Shown in pieces: positions 7,152 to 13,104 of a DNA stretch of 46,194 nucleotides. The notes under the pieces were generated by a model that saw only the letters and a list, made by a program, of their open reading frames with translations, ran no database searches and was not told the DNA's origin. The stretch covers positions 1-46,194 of the IMG/VR virus record IMGVR_UViG_3300050192_000220; one strand, 5' to 3'. The DNA is from a virus. Each line of letters opens with the position of its first letter. The first letter of the stretch is position 1. The position numbers and the translations under genes were made by a program.

Positions 7152-7177
7152 TTAGAAGAACTGGGTGCTTCTTCTAA
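7152..7177. terminator. perfect 9-bp hairpin before class 1 promoter
   Basis: TTAGAAGAA pairs perfectly with TTCTTCTAA across an 8-base loop, six bases before a class 1 promoter motif. There is no strong U-tract, so its use as a terminator on either strand is inferred from the same terminator-promoter arrangement at 9266 and 29048. Confidence 0.4.
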
Positions 7178-7182
7178 GGAAG

Positions 7183-7220
7183 CTTTGGCTCAGCAGCCAC
7201 GTCCGCGCACACTCCTGGCA
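7183..7220 (+). promoter_or_regulatory. class 1 promoter copy 1
   Basis: CTTTGGCTCA at 7183 acts as the -35-like element and CACACT (7208-7213) as the -10-like element. The predicted start, 37 bp from the first motif base, is the A of the ATG at 7220. The gene has no Shine-Dalgarno, so a leaderless mRNA is predicted. Confidence 0.55.
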
Positions 7221-7339
7221 TGAAGAAGAAAGCTCCGCAGCGCATCACGCCCCAGACCACCGGGAAGACAGCGGAGGAGTGGATCGAGATGGCGGAGCCA
7301 AAGATTGAAGGCGGGTCGACTGAGAAAGGAACAAAGTAA
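7220..7339 (+). CDS. 39-aa small protein, likely leaderless
   Basis: MKKKAPQRITPQTTGKTAEEW... is a short charged protein without a recognised family. No ribosome site precedes it, but its ATG falls exactly 37 bp from a class 1 promoter motif. Its stop overlaps the next ATG (TAATG). It is the first gene of the rightward chain. Confidence 0.5.
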   Translation: MKKKAPQRITPQTTGKTAEEWIEMAEPKIEGGSTEKGTK

Positions 7340-7653
7340 TGGCATCGATCAAAGGCGAGTTCTACCTGGTAGTTCGGAAGAAGAACAACTGGATTAGCAG
7401 GCTCTCTGGCCGGCTGACTCTAGGCACTCCTGTTCTGGCCGCCGGCGAAGTTCCGATCAAGGTCATGGTCGAAGTGCCTGAGGCCCTGTTCGTCAGACCT
7501 CAGCTGCAGGCGCGCGTCATCGTCCCCGAGAGCTGTGTCAGCCGGCCGGTGATCGACGCCACCGTCCTCGACAACGTCCGAGAGGTCCTTCAGCAGCAGA
7601 CCGGCTTGGACATCACTGTGTCCCTGGTCGAAAACGAGGTGAGCGGTGATTGA
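7339..7653 (+). CDS. hypothetical protein, 104 aa
   Basis: Unrecognised protein, rich in alternating Val/Ile and probably beta-stranded (IKVMVEVPEALFVRPQLQARV). AAAGGAACAAAGTA precedes the ATG. It is coupled upstream by TAATG and downstream by an 8-base overlap. Confidence 0.75.
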   Translation: MASIKGEFYLVVRKKNNWISRLSGRLTLGTPVLAAGEVPIKVMVEVPEALFVRPQLQARVIVPESCVSRPVIDATVLDNVREVLQQQTGLDITVSLVENEVSGD

Positions 7654-7858
7654 AACTGGATGGCTTTTGGATACCGGAACTCTGTGCCTTGGTACAGGCT
7701 GGTGCCATTCCGGCATGGATCTTGTGACCTATACCAGCCCAACGGCAATTCGGTTTGCACGGAGGGAAGATGCTGTGCGCATGCTCAAGATCCTCTGTCT
7801 GCTGTCGCCGGTCGTCTTCGGAGCTTCCTTCAAGCCGGTGGAGCACCAATGGGGCTGA
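7646..7858 (+). CDS. hypothetical protein, 70 aa, GTG start
   Basis: The GTG start lies six bases after GAGG and overlaps the end of the preceding gene; the stop overlaps the next ATG (TGATG). The product has a hydrophobic stretch (MLKILCLLSPVVFGASF) near the C-terminus that may be a membrane segment. No family recognised. The seamless junctions on both sides are the main support. Confidence 0.6.
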   Translation: MIETGWLLDTGTLCLGTGWCHSGMDLVTYTSPTAIRFARREDAVRMLKILCLLSPVVFGASFKPVEHQWG

Positions 7859-7989
7859 TGCCGTATCAAATCGACGTCGCCATTGAGGTCCTCAACCGCT
7901 ACACCGCAGGTCTAGTCCCAAATCACTACCGGACGGTAAGAGAACCTCATCGTCCGTGTAGAACTCTCATCCGCAGGATCCATCCATGA
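7858..7989 (+). CDS. small hypothetical protein, 43 aa
   Basis: MPYQIDVAIEVLNRYTAG... ends in an Arg-rich tail (RPCRTLIRRIHP). Start and stop overlap the neighbouring genes (TGATG and ATGA), which supports reality despite the small size. No family recognised. Confidence 0.6.
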   Translation: MPYQIDVAIEVLNRYTAGLVPNHYRTVREPHRPCRTLIRRIHP

Positions 7990-8447
7990 GAATCATCGCA
8001 CCACAGAAGCTCCTGCCTCAGGGGCTGTCTGGCATTCACGTCCTTGACGACGTGAAAGACCACAAGCTCAAGCCCCTGGCGATCTCGGTCACCAAAGAGA
8101 TCGATGCCTCCTACGAGGAGTGCGGTGAAGGCTTCATGGCCGAGGACGGCCACCACGGACTGATCATCCAGACCCCGAATGGGGACATCGTCTCCTTCAT
8201 CGTCTGGATGCCGTGGACCATGGACCCGGATGACACCACTGCCTGGATCGGCACCGCCTGGACCCGGGAAGACTACCGCGGCAGGGGGCTCTACCGCGAG
8301 CTCTATGGCGCATTGAAGATCCTGGCCAGGGAACAAAACCTGCCGTCGATGGGCGCCGGCGTCTATGCGCGCAACATGGTATCCCGAGCGGCGCACGAGG
8401 CTCTGGGTATGTCTCCAACCACCCTCTACTACACGGAGAAGCTATGA
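7986..8447 (+). CDS. GNAT-family N-acetyltransferase
   Basis: A 153-residue protein of typical GNAT length. Residues 87-106 (AWIGTAWTREDYRGRGLYREL) match motif A, the acetyl-CoA pyrophosphate-binding loop. ARNMVSRAAHEALGM (128-142) matches motif B. It would transfer an acetyl group from acetyl-CoA to an amine on a protein, a small molecule or a nucleic-acid base. The substrate cannot be read from sequence. In a phage, plausible roles are modifying a host protein or a host defence factor. It sits in a chain of overlapping small genes, coupled by ATGA on both sides. Confidence 0.8.
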   Translation: MRIIAPQKLLPQGLSGIHVLDDVKDHKLKPLAISVTKEIDASYEECGEGFMAEDGHHGLIIQTPNGDIVSFIVWMPWTMDPDDTTAWIGTAWTREDYRGRGLYRELYGALKILAREQNLPSMGAGVYARNMVSRAAHEALGMSPTTLYYTEKL

Positions 8448-8590
8448 ATCCGTATCTGCTTGATTTCTTCGTCGCCTTCATCGGCGGAATCCTTGGCAGC
8501 CTGGGCATCAACCGGTGGCAACGCCGCCGTGCTGCCCGGAAGGCGACGGGATCGCCGCGCACACCGGGCCAGTTCCTGCGGGGCATTTGA
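8444..8590 (+). CDS. single-pass membrane micro-protein, 48 aa
   Basis: MNPYLLDFFVAFIGGILGSLGIN is a hydrophobic N-terminal helix, followed by a strongly basic tail (RWQRRRAARKA). This predicts N-out/C-in topology in the inner membrane. The ATG overlaps the acetyltransferase stop (ATGA). No family recognised. Confidence 0.65.
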   Translation: MNPYLLDFFVAFIGGILGSLGINRWQRRRAARKATGSPRTPGQFLRGI

Positions 8591-8597
8591 CCGTTAG

Positions 8598-8635
8598 CTT
8601 TGGCTCGACCAACAGCTTCATGCATCTTGATCGTG
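8598..8635 (+). promoter_or_regulatory. class 1 promoter copy 2
   Basis: CTTTGGCTCGA at 8598 with -10-like CATCTT (8623-8628). The predicted start at 8635 is the first G of the GGGAGG ribosome site of the 8647 gene, implying a very short 12-base leader. Confidence 0.55.
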
Positions 8636-8646
8636 GGAGGCCACTA

Positions 8647-9237
8647 ATGGCTGAAGTAACTTACAAAACGAAGATGGGCACAGAGATTACGCTCCGGAAC
8701 ATTCAATCGAACTCGACTTTCGAGATCATCAAAGCAATTGTCCCGATGATCGAGGACATCGAGCGCGCAGAAGCAAACGGCACCGCCGAGGCATTGCTCG
8801 AGAGTCTTCTGGTCAGCCGTATCGGCGAGACCGGCGGCGTGGTCATCACCACCGACCTGCCCGGCCTCTTGGAGACCGAGCTAGACCCGGATGAAGACGA
8901 CGATGACGAGGACGAGTTCGACGAGCTCTGCCCAGAATGTCAGCTGCGCCGGGACATCGACTGCATCAACGAGGCTTTCGACAATCTGGAAGGCGAACTG
9001 GATCAGTTCATCAGCGTGCTCGATGAGATGCTGCCGGAAGACCTGCTTGACATCATGGGCGTCTTCAGCGAGCGCGTGAAGCTCCTCTCCGAGGAGTACG
9101 AAAATACGCATCCAGCTAAGAAGACCATCCTTGGGATCGGCACCGGCGTCAACATCGCCGTCACGCTCATCCAAGCCTACCTGGCCAACAAGCAGGCGGA
9201 AGCAGCAGAAGCGGCAGCAGAGCAGGCAGCAGCCTAA
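8647..9237 (+). CDS. acidic hypothetical protein with CPEC motif, 196 aa
   Basis: Start MAEVTYKTKMG follows GGGAGG. The middle is extremely acidic (about residues 78-92, mostly Asp/Glu) and is followed by CPEC, a half zinc-site. A helical region comes next. The C-terminus has an uncharged segment (ILGIGTGVNIAVTLIQAYLA) that could be a membrane or amphipathic helix, and an Ala/Glu-rich tail. Not recognised. Acidic DNA-mimic-like proteins occur in phage anti-defence, but that is speculation here. Confidence 0.75.
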   Translation: MAEVTYKTKMGTEITLRNIQSNSTFEIIKAIVPMIEDIERAEANGTAEALLESLLVSRIGETGGVVITTDLPGLLETELDPDEDDDDEDEFDELCPECQLRRDIDCINEAFDNLEGELDQFISVLDEMLPEDLLDIMGVFSERVKLLSEEYENTHPAKKTILGIGTGVNIAVTLIQAYLANKQAEAAEAAAEQAAA

Positions 9238-9265
9238 CCACGAACGGCGAGACGGTTGATTCACT

Positions 9266-9293
9266 TTAGCCCACCAGAAGCTTGGTGGGCTAA
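9266..9293 (+). terminator. terminator before class 1 promoter
   Basis: TTAGCCCACC (9266-9275) pairs with GGTGGGCTAA (9284-9293) over an 8-base loop. The following GTCTTT is short of a full U-tract. It ends the unit of the 8647 gene immediately before the next promoter motif. Confidence 0.7.
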
Positions 9294-9295
9294 GT

Positions 9296-9333
9296 CTTTG
9301 GCTCGAATATCGTCCCGGCGCATAGTCGCGACA
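9296..9333 (+). promoter_or_regulatory. class 1 promoter copy 3
   Basis: CTTTGGCTCGA at 9296, with -10-like CATAGT (9321-9326). The predicted start is the A of the ATG at 9333. No Shine-Dalgarno is present, so leaderless translation is predicted. Confidence 0.6.
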
Positions 9334-9752
9334 TGGAAGAGATACCTGTCATCAACCAAGAAACCTCCGGCTACTTCGAGGTCCTGTTCCAGGTCCTGGG
9401 GACGGTCAAGAGCCACTCTCTCGTGGTCAGCTCCTACATTCCCAACGAGACCAAGAAACTGGTCGAGTTCCAGATCAAGGTGCCGAAGGTGGCCCTGGTC
9501 CTGAACGGCGAGCTGCTCAAGGGCCGCGGCGTCATGCGAAACCTCCACGAAGCGGTCCGCTCCTTGTTCCGCGAAGGCTCCTACACCGATCGACGAGGCG
9601 TGATTCAAGCCTTCGAACCCCCATCAACCATTCCCTGGTGGATCACGATCGACGACATCGTTTGGACCGTTCTCGAAAAGCAACAGCCCTGGCCTTTCAA
9701 AGAGGGCGCCTCGATGACTGAAATCAACGGCGTCACCCTAGGGGACAACTAA
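9333..9752 (+). CDS. hypothetical protein, 139 aa, likely leaderless
   Basis: Unrecognised mixed alpha/beta protein (MEEIPVINQETSGYF...). There is no ribosome site, but the ATG is exactly 37 bp from a class 1 motif. A Trp-rich stretch (PPSTIPWWITIDDIVW) lies near the C-terminus. The stop overlaps the following ATG (TAATG). Confidence 0.75.
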   Translation: MEEIPVINQETSGYFEVLFQVLGTVKSHSLVVSSYIPNETKKLVEFQIKVPKVALVLNGELLKGRGVMRNLHEAVRSLFREGSYTDRRGVIQAFEPPSTIPWWITIDDIVWTVLEKQQPWPFKEGASMTEINGVTLGDN

Positions 9753-9904
9753 TGGCCAACTGCCGAACCATCCTCCGCCAGCCGTGTGTAAAACACCCGG
9801 CGCGATCGAAAGAAGTCCCACCCGTACGGCCCATGCAGCACCGGGCTACCCGCAGCAGGAAGCTTTGGCTCGATGGGTGGGCTGGCGGACGCTCTCAGTC
9901 ATGA
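9752..9904 (+). CDS. basic 50-aa protein with embedded promoter motif
   Basis: MANCRTILRQPCVKHPARSKE... is strongly basic with two Cys near the N-terminus. It begins by TAATG overlap and ends by ATGA overlap, which argues it is translated. A class 1 promoter motif lies inside its coding sequence, encoding part of KLWLD. The family is unknown. Confidence 0.5.
   Translation: MANCRTILRQPCVKHPARSKEVPPVRPMQHRATRSRKLWLDGWAGGRSQS
9863..9901 (+). promoter_or_regulatory. class 1 promoter copy 4 (intragenic)
   Basis: CTTTGGCTCGA at 9863, with -10-like GACGCT (9888-9893). The ATG of the next gene is 38 bp from the first motif base and lacks a Shine-Dalgarno. Confidence 0.5.
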
Positions 9905-10230
9905 GTCCAGCCGCCGAGCAAGAACAGTACATCGCCCTCTACTTCGACCTCGAGAAGATCAAGACCCAGATTGCTCTGGCCCAGCAGAACATCGCCGAGG
10001 GCCTGGATGCTGTTGCCTCGGTCTACATGGCGGAGAACGAAGCTCTGAACAATGGCAAGACTCCGGTGCGACGGGTCGATCTCGATATCGCCACCAGGGC
10101 GGCCATTGCTTCGGGCGCGGCGATGCTATTTCCTCAGCTGCGCCAGCTGGTCCTGGCCATCGACTATGGGCAGAAGGCCTGCTCGATGCTTTGCCCTTCC
10201 CTTCAGAAGTCGTCCCCACTTCCTCAGTAA
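9901..10230 (+). CDS. hypothetical protein, 109 aa
   Basis: Unrecognised helical protein (MSPAAEQEQYIALYFDLEKIKTQ...) with Ala/Gln-rich helices and no membrane segment. The start overlaps the previous stop (ATGA) and is also at the predicted start point of a class 1 promoter, so it may be translated both by coupling and from a leaderless message. Confidence 0.7.
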   Translation: MSPAAEQEQYIALYFDLEKIKTQIALAQQNIAEGLDAVASVYMAENEALNNGKTPVRRVDLDIATRAAIASGAAMLFPQLRQLVLAIDYGQKACSMLCPSLQKSSPLPQ

Positions 10231-10244
10231 CTCCGGAGTTCACC

Positions 10245-10418
10245 ATGCTGCATCACGTTGCATCAGGTTGCATTACAGTCCTATTCGTCGCCGGTCTGGC
10301 AGCCATCCTTGTCCTGCCGGTCTACTGGCTCAGCGGCCTGTTCGGGCCGCGGCTGCCGGAGAGTATCAACCTCAACGCCCCAGAACCCTCTGAAGCAGAG
10401 TTCCGTACCCAGGAGTAG
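10245..10418 (+). CDS. single-pass membrane protein, 57 aa
   Basis: MLHHVASGCITVLFVAGLAA... has a hydrophobic helix at about residues 9-30 and an acidic, Pro-rich C-terminal tail. CGGAG precedes the ATG with good spacing. Function unknown. Confidence 0.65.
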   Translation: MLHHVASGCITVLFVAGLAAILVLPVYWLSGLFGPRLPESINLNAPEPSEAEFRTQE

Positions 10419-10420
10419 TC

Positions 10421-10753
10421 ATGTCCAAGACCAAGAAGCTCGTTCTTCCGCCGAAACCCGTTCTCAAGCCGCGCGCGAAGGCGCCGGCGGCTGCTGCAGT
10501 CAAGGATCCTACCGACATCCGCGAGATCAAGGCCGTCGAGTACAAGATCACGCTCGAAGACGGGACTTACCTGGCGGCCTATGGTGAGCATGCCGACGTT
10601 CTCTTCCGCTATCTGGCGGAGTGTGAGCGCCTGGCCAGCACGTCCATGATGGTGAATCTGGAAGCTCCTTCCTTCCGTCGCTTCAATGCTGATGGCTCTG
10701 TTCTCGCGGCGGGATCGACCAGCGAGGTCAAGCGTCCAGACATTCGCTCGTAG
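10421..10753 (+). CDS. hypothetical protein, 110 aa
   Basis: AGGAG precedes the ATG. The N-terminus is Lys/Pro/Ala-rich (MSKTKKLVLPPKPVLKPRAKAP) and looks disordered. The rest is a compact alpha/beta region. Not recognised. It is the last gene before a terminator and the long non-coding region. Confidence 0.7.
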   Translation: MSKTKKLVLPPKPVLKPRAKAPAAAAVKDPTDIREIKAVEYKITLEDGTYLAAYGEHADVLFRYLAECERLASTSMMVNLEAPSFRRFNADGSVLAAGSTSEVKRPDIRS

Positions 10754-10881
10754 GAAGCCTCACACGGGCCGCGGGGCTGATTGGGGCGCTGGGCTCCGTT
10801 ATTGGAGTGCGACGCCAGCCTGCAGCCCCTGGGCTTGCCCTGCGTAGGAAAGAACAGACCCACCTGACCCTCGAAACAGAC

Positions 10882-10910
10882 ACCCGGCCTCGTGCCGGGT
10901 TTTCTGTGCC
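10882..10910 (+). terminator. intrinsic terminator
   Basis: ACCCGGC and GCCGGGT pair across a 5-base loop and are followed by TTTCTGT. A further outer CAGA/TCTG can pair. It closes the 7.2-10.8 kb rightward unit. Confidence 0.75.
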
Positions 10911-11076
10911 CTGGACAGCATCGTAACCGGCCCAATCTGCTTTCAATAGCAGCCGGCGGGGCTGGATGGGGAGGGGGCCGCGGAACAGGGTGGGGTCCGA
11001 GTACCAATCGAATCAGTGAGTAGCTACAGTATCTTTCTGAGTTCGAGAAGGATTCCCATTTGGAAAGTATAGTTGC

Positions 11077-11114
11077 CTTTGGCTGGCCGGTAGGGACGTG
11101 TTACGCTAACGCTG
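11077..11114 (+). promoter_or_regulatory. class 1 promoter copy 5, upstream of repeat array
   Basis: CTTTGGCTGG at 11077 with -10-like TACGCT (11102-11107) predicts a start near 11114, six bases before the first TACTC element. No gene starts there, so it may produce a non-coding RNA across the array. Confidence 0.45.
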
Positions 11115-11119
11115 CGAGA

Positions 11120-11357
11120 TACTCGAGCAGATGCTTTACTCAGAGTAAAGATATACTCAGGTATTAGTTAATACTCTCGTATAGGCTCTTGCACACACAC
11201 CATACTCGAGTACGGTTTAACTACTCAGACCCTTTCTGTACTCACCTTCACACCCTACTCAGAGTCTTGTCACACATTGCCGTAAGCAATGTGTGCATAC
11301 TCATGTTCATTGTCTTTACTCGATAACCCCTTTCTACTCAGATGCTTTCTTTACTCA
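11120..11357 (+). repeat. TACTC(A/G) iteron-like array
   Basis: TACTC elements, nearly all followed by A or G, start at 11120, 11137, 11154, 11172, 11203, 11222, 11239, 11256, 11298, 11317, 11335 and 11352. They are all in one orientation and mostly 17-19 bp apart. Two copies extend to palindromes (11135-11149 and 11203-11212). The largest gap holds the perfect hairpin at 11271-11295. Regular spacing points to a protein-binding array. Confidence 0.75.
11271..11295. other. perfect 10-bp hairpin within the array
   Basis: CACACATTGC and GCAATGTGTG pair perfectly around a 5-base loop (CGTAA). It has no U-tract. It could be a cruciform, a primer RNA or replication-start structure, or an RNA hairpin if transcribed from 11114. 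Confidence 0.7.
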
Positions 11358-11360
11358 CAT

Positions 11361-11419
11361 CGTTAATCACTAAACATTCTAGCTTTTAAGTACCCGTTAA
11401 TTACTGAACATTCTAGCTT
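11361..11419 (+). repeat. 25-bp imperfect direct repeat
   Basis: Positions 11361-11385 and 11395-11419 match at 23 of 25 bases (core CATTCTAGCTT), offset by 34 bp. They lie directly upstream of the class 1 promoter for the 11475 gene and could be activator or repressor sites. Confidence 0.75.
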
Positions 11420-11423
11420 ATGT

Positions 11424-11461
11424 CTTTGGCTAAAAGCCTCCCCGCGGGCATATTGAGGGTA
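11424..11461 (+). promoter_or_regulatory. class 1 promoter copy 6
   Basis: CTTTGGCTAA at 11424 with -10-like CATATT (11449-11454). The predicted start at 11461 is the first base of AGAGG, the ribosome site for the 11475 gene. Confidence 0.55.
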
Positions 11462-11474
11462 GAGGCAACAACCA

Positions 11475-12011
11475 ATGAGTTCAGCAGCATCCGTAGCCAC
11501 CTCTTACCTGAACCAGAACTTCTCCCAGCCACTGTCCAGTAACCCATCGGACCTGATCAACACCCTTATCCTCCGCGAGCGGGCGATCAAGAATCCGACA
11601 GTGCTCCAGTCCTACCAGGACAAGTACCCGACTATCTCGACCGAGCAGATCCTGACCGCGGTGGACGTGCTCCTGGCAGCTCAGGCCGGCCAGGTCAAGA
11701 TCGTTCCCAGTCATGGCACCACGGTGGCCTGCACCAAGTGCGCGCGGCTCAATGCGCCGGCTTACTACCTGAAGCGCTCCCACGGCCGCTACGCTGTCCT
11801 CTGCTTCGACAACGGCCAGGGCTGCTGGGAGCGCTCGGCGACCTCGTTGTGCTCCTACGTCGATCAGACCGACACTCAGTGCATGGATCTGGCGGAGTGG
11901 GTGGTTGCGTACGGACCGGACATGATCAAAGAGCGTCACGTATGCGGTATGCACATCTCAGGTGTTCTGTCCGACGTCACCGAGCATCGGATCTTCGCCC
12001 TCCAGGATTAG
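11475..12011 (+). CDS. Cys-rich (zinc-ribbon-like) protein, 178 aa
   Basis: The N-terminal half is helical. The C-terminal half has CTKC, a stretch of about 20 residues, then LCFDNGQGC and further Cys/His residues, consistent with a treble-clef or zinc-ribbon site. No known family is recognised. It is transcribed alone between the repeat array and a terminator, which makes it a candidate regulator or array-binding protein (inference from position). Confidence 0.75.
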   Translation: MSSAASVATSYLNQNFSQPLSSNPSDLINTLILRERAIKNPTVLQSYQDKYPTISTEQILTAVDVLLAAQAGQVKIVPSHGTTVACTKCARLNAPAYYLKRSHGRYAVLCFDNGQGCWERSATSLCSYVDQTDTQCMDLAEWVVAYGPDMIKERHVCGMHISGVLSDVTEHRIFALQD

Positions 12012-12165
12012 TCGTTCCCAACCCTTACTTCCCTCTCCGTTTCCATCAACCTTTGGCAAACGACGAATACCGTAGAGGATCAAGATCAACAGCTCACCTG
12101 TCCGGGACGCCCACCGTTTACCTCCCACCCAGCCCTGGACAAAACCCTCCCTCCTCCCGCAAGTC

Positions 12166-12207
12166 GACCCCGAGTGTGCAGCCCAGCAGACTCGGGGTCC
12201 CGCCTTT
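12166..12207 (+). terminator. intrinsic terminator before late promoter
   Basis: GACCCCGAGT (12166-12175) and ACTCGGGGTC (12190-12199) form a perfect 10-bp stem with a 14-base loop, followed by CCGCCTTTT. It separates the 11475 gene from the first class 2 promoter. The rest of 12012-12246 shows no gene. Confidence 0.7.
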
Positions 12208-12215
12208 TGCGGCCG

Positions 12216-12228
12216 CTATACTAGCCAG
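12216..12228 (+). promoter_or_regulatory. class 2 (late) promoter copy A
   Basis: CTATACTAGCCAG lies directly after a terminator and before the DNA-packaging genes. TATACT resembles a -10 box, but no -35 is conserved among the copies. Confidence 0.6.
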
Positions 12229-12246
12229 CCTTGTAATCCCCTCCAA

Positions 12247-13011
12247 ATGACCCCTTCCGACGAACGAATTGACAGTATGACCGCCCTCGGACCTATCGAG
12301 AGGGCCGAGATGGCGCCTGGATCCTCGTTCAGCTCAATCCTGGGCACCCAGGAAGACCTGAAGCTCACCATGGATGAGTCGAAGGAGCTGGTCTCCTTCC
12401 AGCGCACCCTGGTCATCCTGGGCCCCGCCGGCGGCGCCGTCATGCTCTGCCCTGGCAACCAGGTCGGCGTTTCCCCGGAACAGCGCTGCGCGTACGCCGC
12501 CAAGTGCCCCCTCCTGCGCGCCGGCAAGGCGCCGGCCGATAAGCTGTGCCCGATCGAGCGCGCCATCACCGAGGAGAGGTTCTCGGCCTGGTCCAGGGCC
12601 ATTGGCCAGGACCCGGAGTACCTCACCGAAGACGGCCGCGCCACCGTCTCCTCGCTCACCTACATCGACCTGCAGGAACAGCGCTGCACCAACATCCTGT
12701 CGACTGGTGAGGCCGCCAGGCTCACCCAGACCAACGTCACCGAGGCGATCAATTTCACCACCGTCGATCAGGAAGGCGGGCAAACACAGACTGTTTTGCC
12801 ACTTACCTGGGAGCGCGTGCTGCACATCAATGCGGAGCTTTTGGCACAACTGGGGGAGCGGCGCAGGATGATTCTCAAGGACTGGATGCTAACCCCAGAG
12901 CAGAAGTGGAAGATCGCTAAAGCTGAGGGCAAGGCGAAGGGCAACGACATTGGAACTCAGCAATCGATCCGCGGTGACAAGCTCCGCAAACTAGACCCCG
13001 ACTTCTTGTAA
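12247..13011 (+). CDS. Cys-motif protein upstream of packaging genes, 254 aa
   Basis: Residues 68-107 contain four Cys (LCPG...RCAYAAKCPLL...KLCPIE), a spacing compatible with zinc or an iron-sulphur site. The C-terminal quarter is a charged helix (ERRRMILKDWMLTPEQKWK...). It is not recognised; position just before the phosphoesterase and terminase would suit a packaging or regulatory factor. The ATG used has no Shine-Dalgarno. An in-frame ATG at 12310 is preceded by GAGAGGG and is a credible alternative start. Confidence 0.7.
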   Translation: MTPSDERIDSMTALGPIERAEMAPGSSFSSILGTQEDLKLTMDESKELVSFQRTLVILGPAGGAVMLCPGNQVGVSPEQRCAYAAKCPLLRAGKAPADKLCPIERAITEERFSAWSRAIGQDPEYLTEDGRATVSSLTYIDLQEQRCTNILSTGEAARLTQTNVTEAINFTTVDQEGGQTQTVLPLTWERVLHINAELLAQLGERRRMILKDWMLTPEQKWKIAKAEGKAKGNDIGTQQSIRGDKLRKLDPDFL

Positions 13012-13033
13012 CACCCACTCCCCACACGGCAAC

Positions 13034-13083
13034 CGGACATCATGTCCGACTGCACAACCTGACGGTCAGAGATGGCCGTCAGG
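13034..13083. other. two palindromic elements before the phosphoesterase gene
   Basis: CGGACAT/ATGTCCG around a single base (13034-13048) is followed by CCTGACGG/CCGTCAGG with a 10-base loop (13058-13065/13076-13083). They lie in the leader of the next gene and may regulate it or act as weak terminators. Confidence 0.45.
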
Positions 13084-13104
13084 ATCACCTTTCGGAGATA
13101 TTGG

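Larger units (their letters stand above)
11008..11474. other. AT-richer non-coding region with repeat array
   Basis: No coding frame is supported here. The region is clearly richer in A and T than its neighbours. It holds a class 1 promoter (11077), about twelve TACTC(A/G) elements, a perfect hairpin and a 25-bp direct repeat, followed by a second class 1 promoter (11424). It resembles a replication origin, a centromere-like site, or a transcribed regulatory RNA. Confidence 0.7.

Noticed and set aside
11120-11357. CRISPR array
   Set aside because: The repeated unit is only 5-8 bp and the spacing 17-19 bp, far too short for CRISPR repeats and spacers. There are no cas genes.
12048-12085. Further class 1 promoter at CTTTGGCAAAC
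   Set aside because: No -10-like element at the required distance and no gene or ribosome site at the predicted start point.
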